Source of the DNA: Dictyobacter aurantiacus
GTDB lineage: Bacteria; Chloroflexota; Ktedonobacteria; Ktedonobacterales; Ktedonobacteraceae
DNA length: 64,000 nt
NCBI RefSeq assembly: GCF_003967515.1
Contig: NZ_BIFQ01000001.1
Location: 3,162,001 to 3,226,000 of the forward strand
Direction: 5' to 3'
In this document: positions 63,989-64,000 of the stretch, in pieces
Layout: each line of letters opens with the position of its first letter
Numbering within the stretch: the first letter of the stretch is position 1
Position numbers and translations under genes: made by a program
Notes under the pieces: generated by a model
What the model saw: only the letters and a program-made list of their open reading frames with translations
Database searches by the model: none
Told to the model about the DNA's origin: nothing

Positions 63989-64000
63989 GGTGGGTGCGGA
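63989..64000. repeat. Start of another palindromic hairpin, cut by the window edge
   Basis: GGTGGGTGCGGA repeats the tip-side arm and loop start of the hairpin at 1005-1066 (GGTGGGTGC-GGAT). The complementary arm would lie beyond the window. Confidence 0.5.

Overview
This 64 kb window looks like chromosomal DNA of a filamentous soil Chloroflexota of the Ktedonobacteria type. That assignment is inferred from the gene mix, not from a marker gene. The evidence is: a fadN/fadA/fadE beta-oxidation set beside fadD, a DnaB-DnaD-DnaC primosome operon, a compact group-1 sigma factor, a T-box valS, an XRE regulator with a MmyB-like domain, FHA proteins with zinc ribbons, paired CxxC-x17-CxxC zinc proteins, and many intergenic palindromes. 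Coding density is moderate and no tRNA or rRNA gene was seen.

Layout. 1-5 kb: a 5'-truncated zinc-ribbon/FHA protein, a small membrane protein, and valS behind a T-box leader. 4.8-6 kb: a gene-free stretch with two adjacent copies of a ~196-bp palindromic element. 6-13 kb: an HTH-GAF regulator, membrane proteins, a TspO-like protein, an IS110-family element with structured non-coding flanks, and a zinc-ribbon membrane protein. 13-20.5 kb: the housekeeping sigma factor, an aldo-keto reductase, a YbdK-type carboxylate-amine ligase, cytidine deaminase, an orphan OmpR-type regulator, a degenerate GGDEF plus MshEN-like protein, and a small excisionase-type HTH protein. 20.6-22.5 kb: an IS4-family element with intact terminal repeats. 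22.5-28.6 kb: a membrane-anchored proline-rich protein, an AT-hook/HTH/GAF paralogue of the 6-kb regulator, a methyltransferase, a small conserved-looking ORF, a doubtful lanthipeptide-like ORF, and an MsmX/UgpC-type ATPase.

28.7-38.4 kb is a fatty-acid degradation cluster on the minus strand (fadD, fadE, a MaoC-like hotdog protein, fadA, fadN). It is bounded by a divergent XRE/MmyB-type regulator and a PadR regulator. 38.5-50.8 kb: palindromic repeats, a YflT-like stress protein, a twin-FHA membrane protein with a probable 5' frameshift, an MBL hydrolase, a zinc protein, a FabH-like synthase, GNAT, PAP2, a thioesterase and FtsH. 51.5-55.7 kb: a solitary MerB-like organomercurial lyase and a three-gene operon (methyltransferase, alpha/beta hydrolase, FAD protein).

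56-64 kb holds clpP, then the primosome operon dnaB-dnaD-dnaC transcribed leftward. Next comes a cluster of six DnaA-box-like 9-mers at 61.09-61.24 kb with genes pointing away on both sides, which is a candidate replication origin. Two cyclophilins and a SnoaL-like protein follow.

The least explained signal is a family of dispersed palindromic elements. They share GC-rich modules and, in the complete copies, terminal inverted repeats. The central hairpin arms differ from copy to copy yet usually remain self-complementary. At least seven loci in this window carry them, and another copy starts at the right edge.
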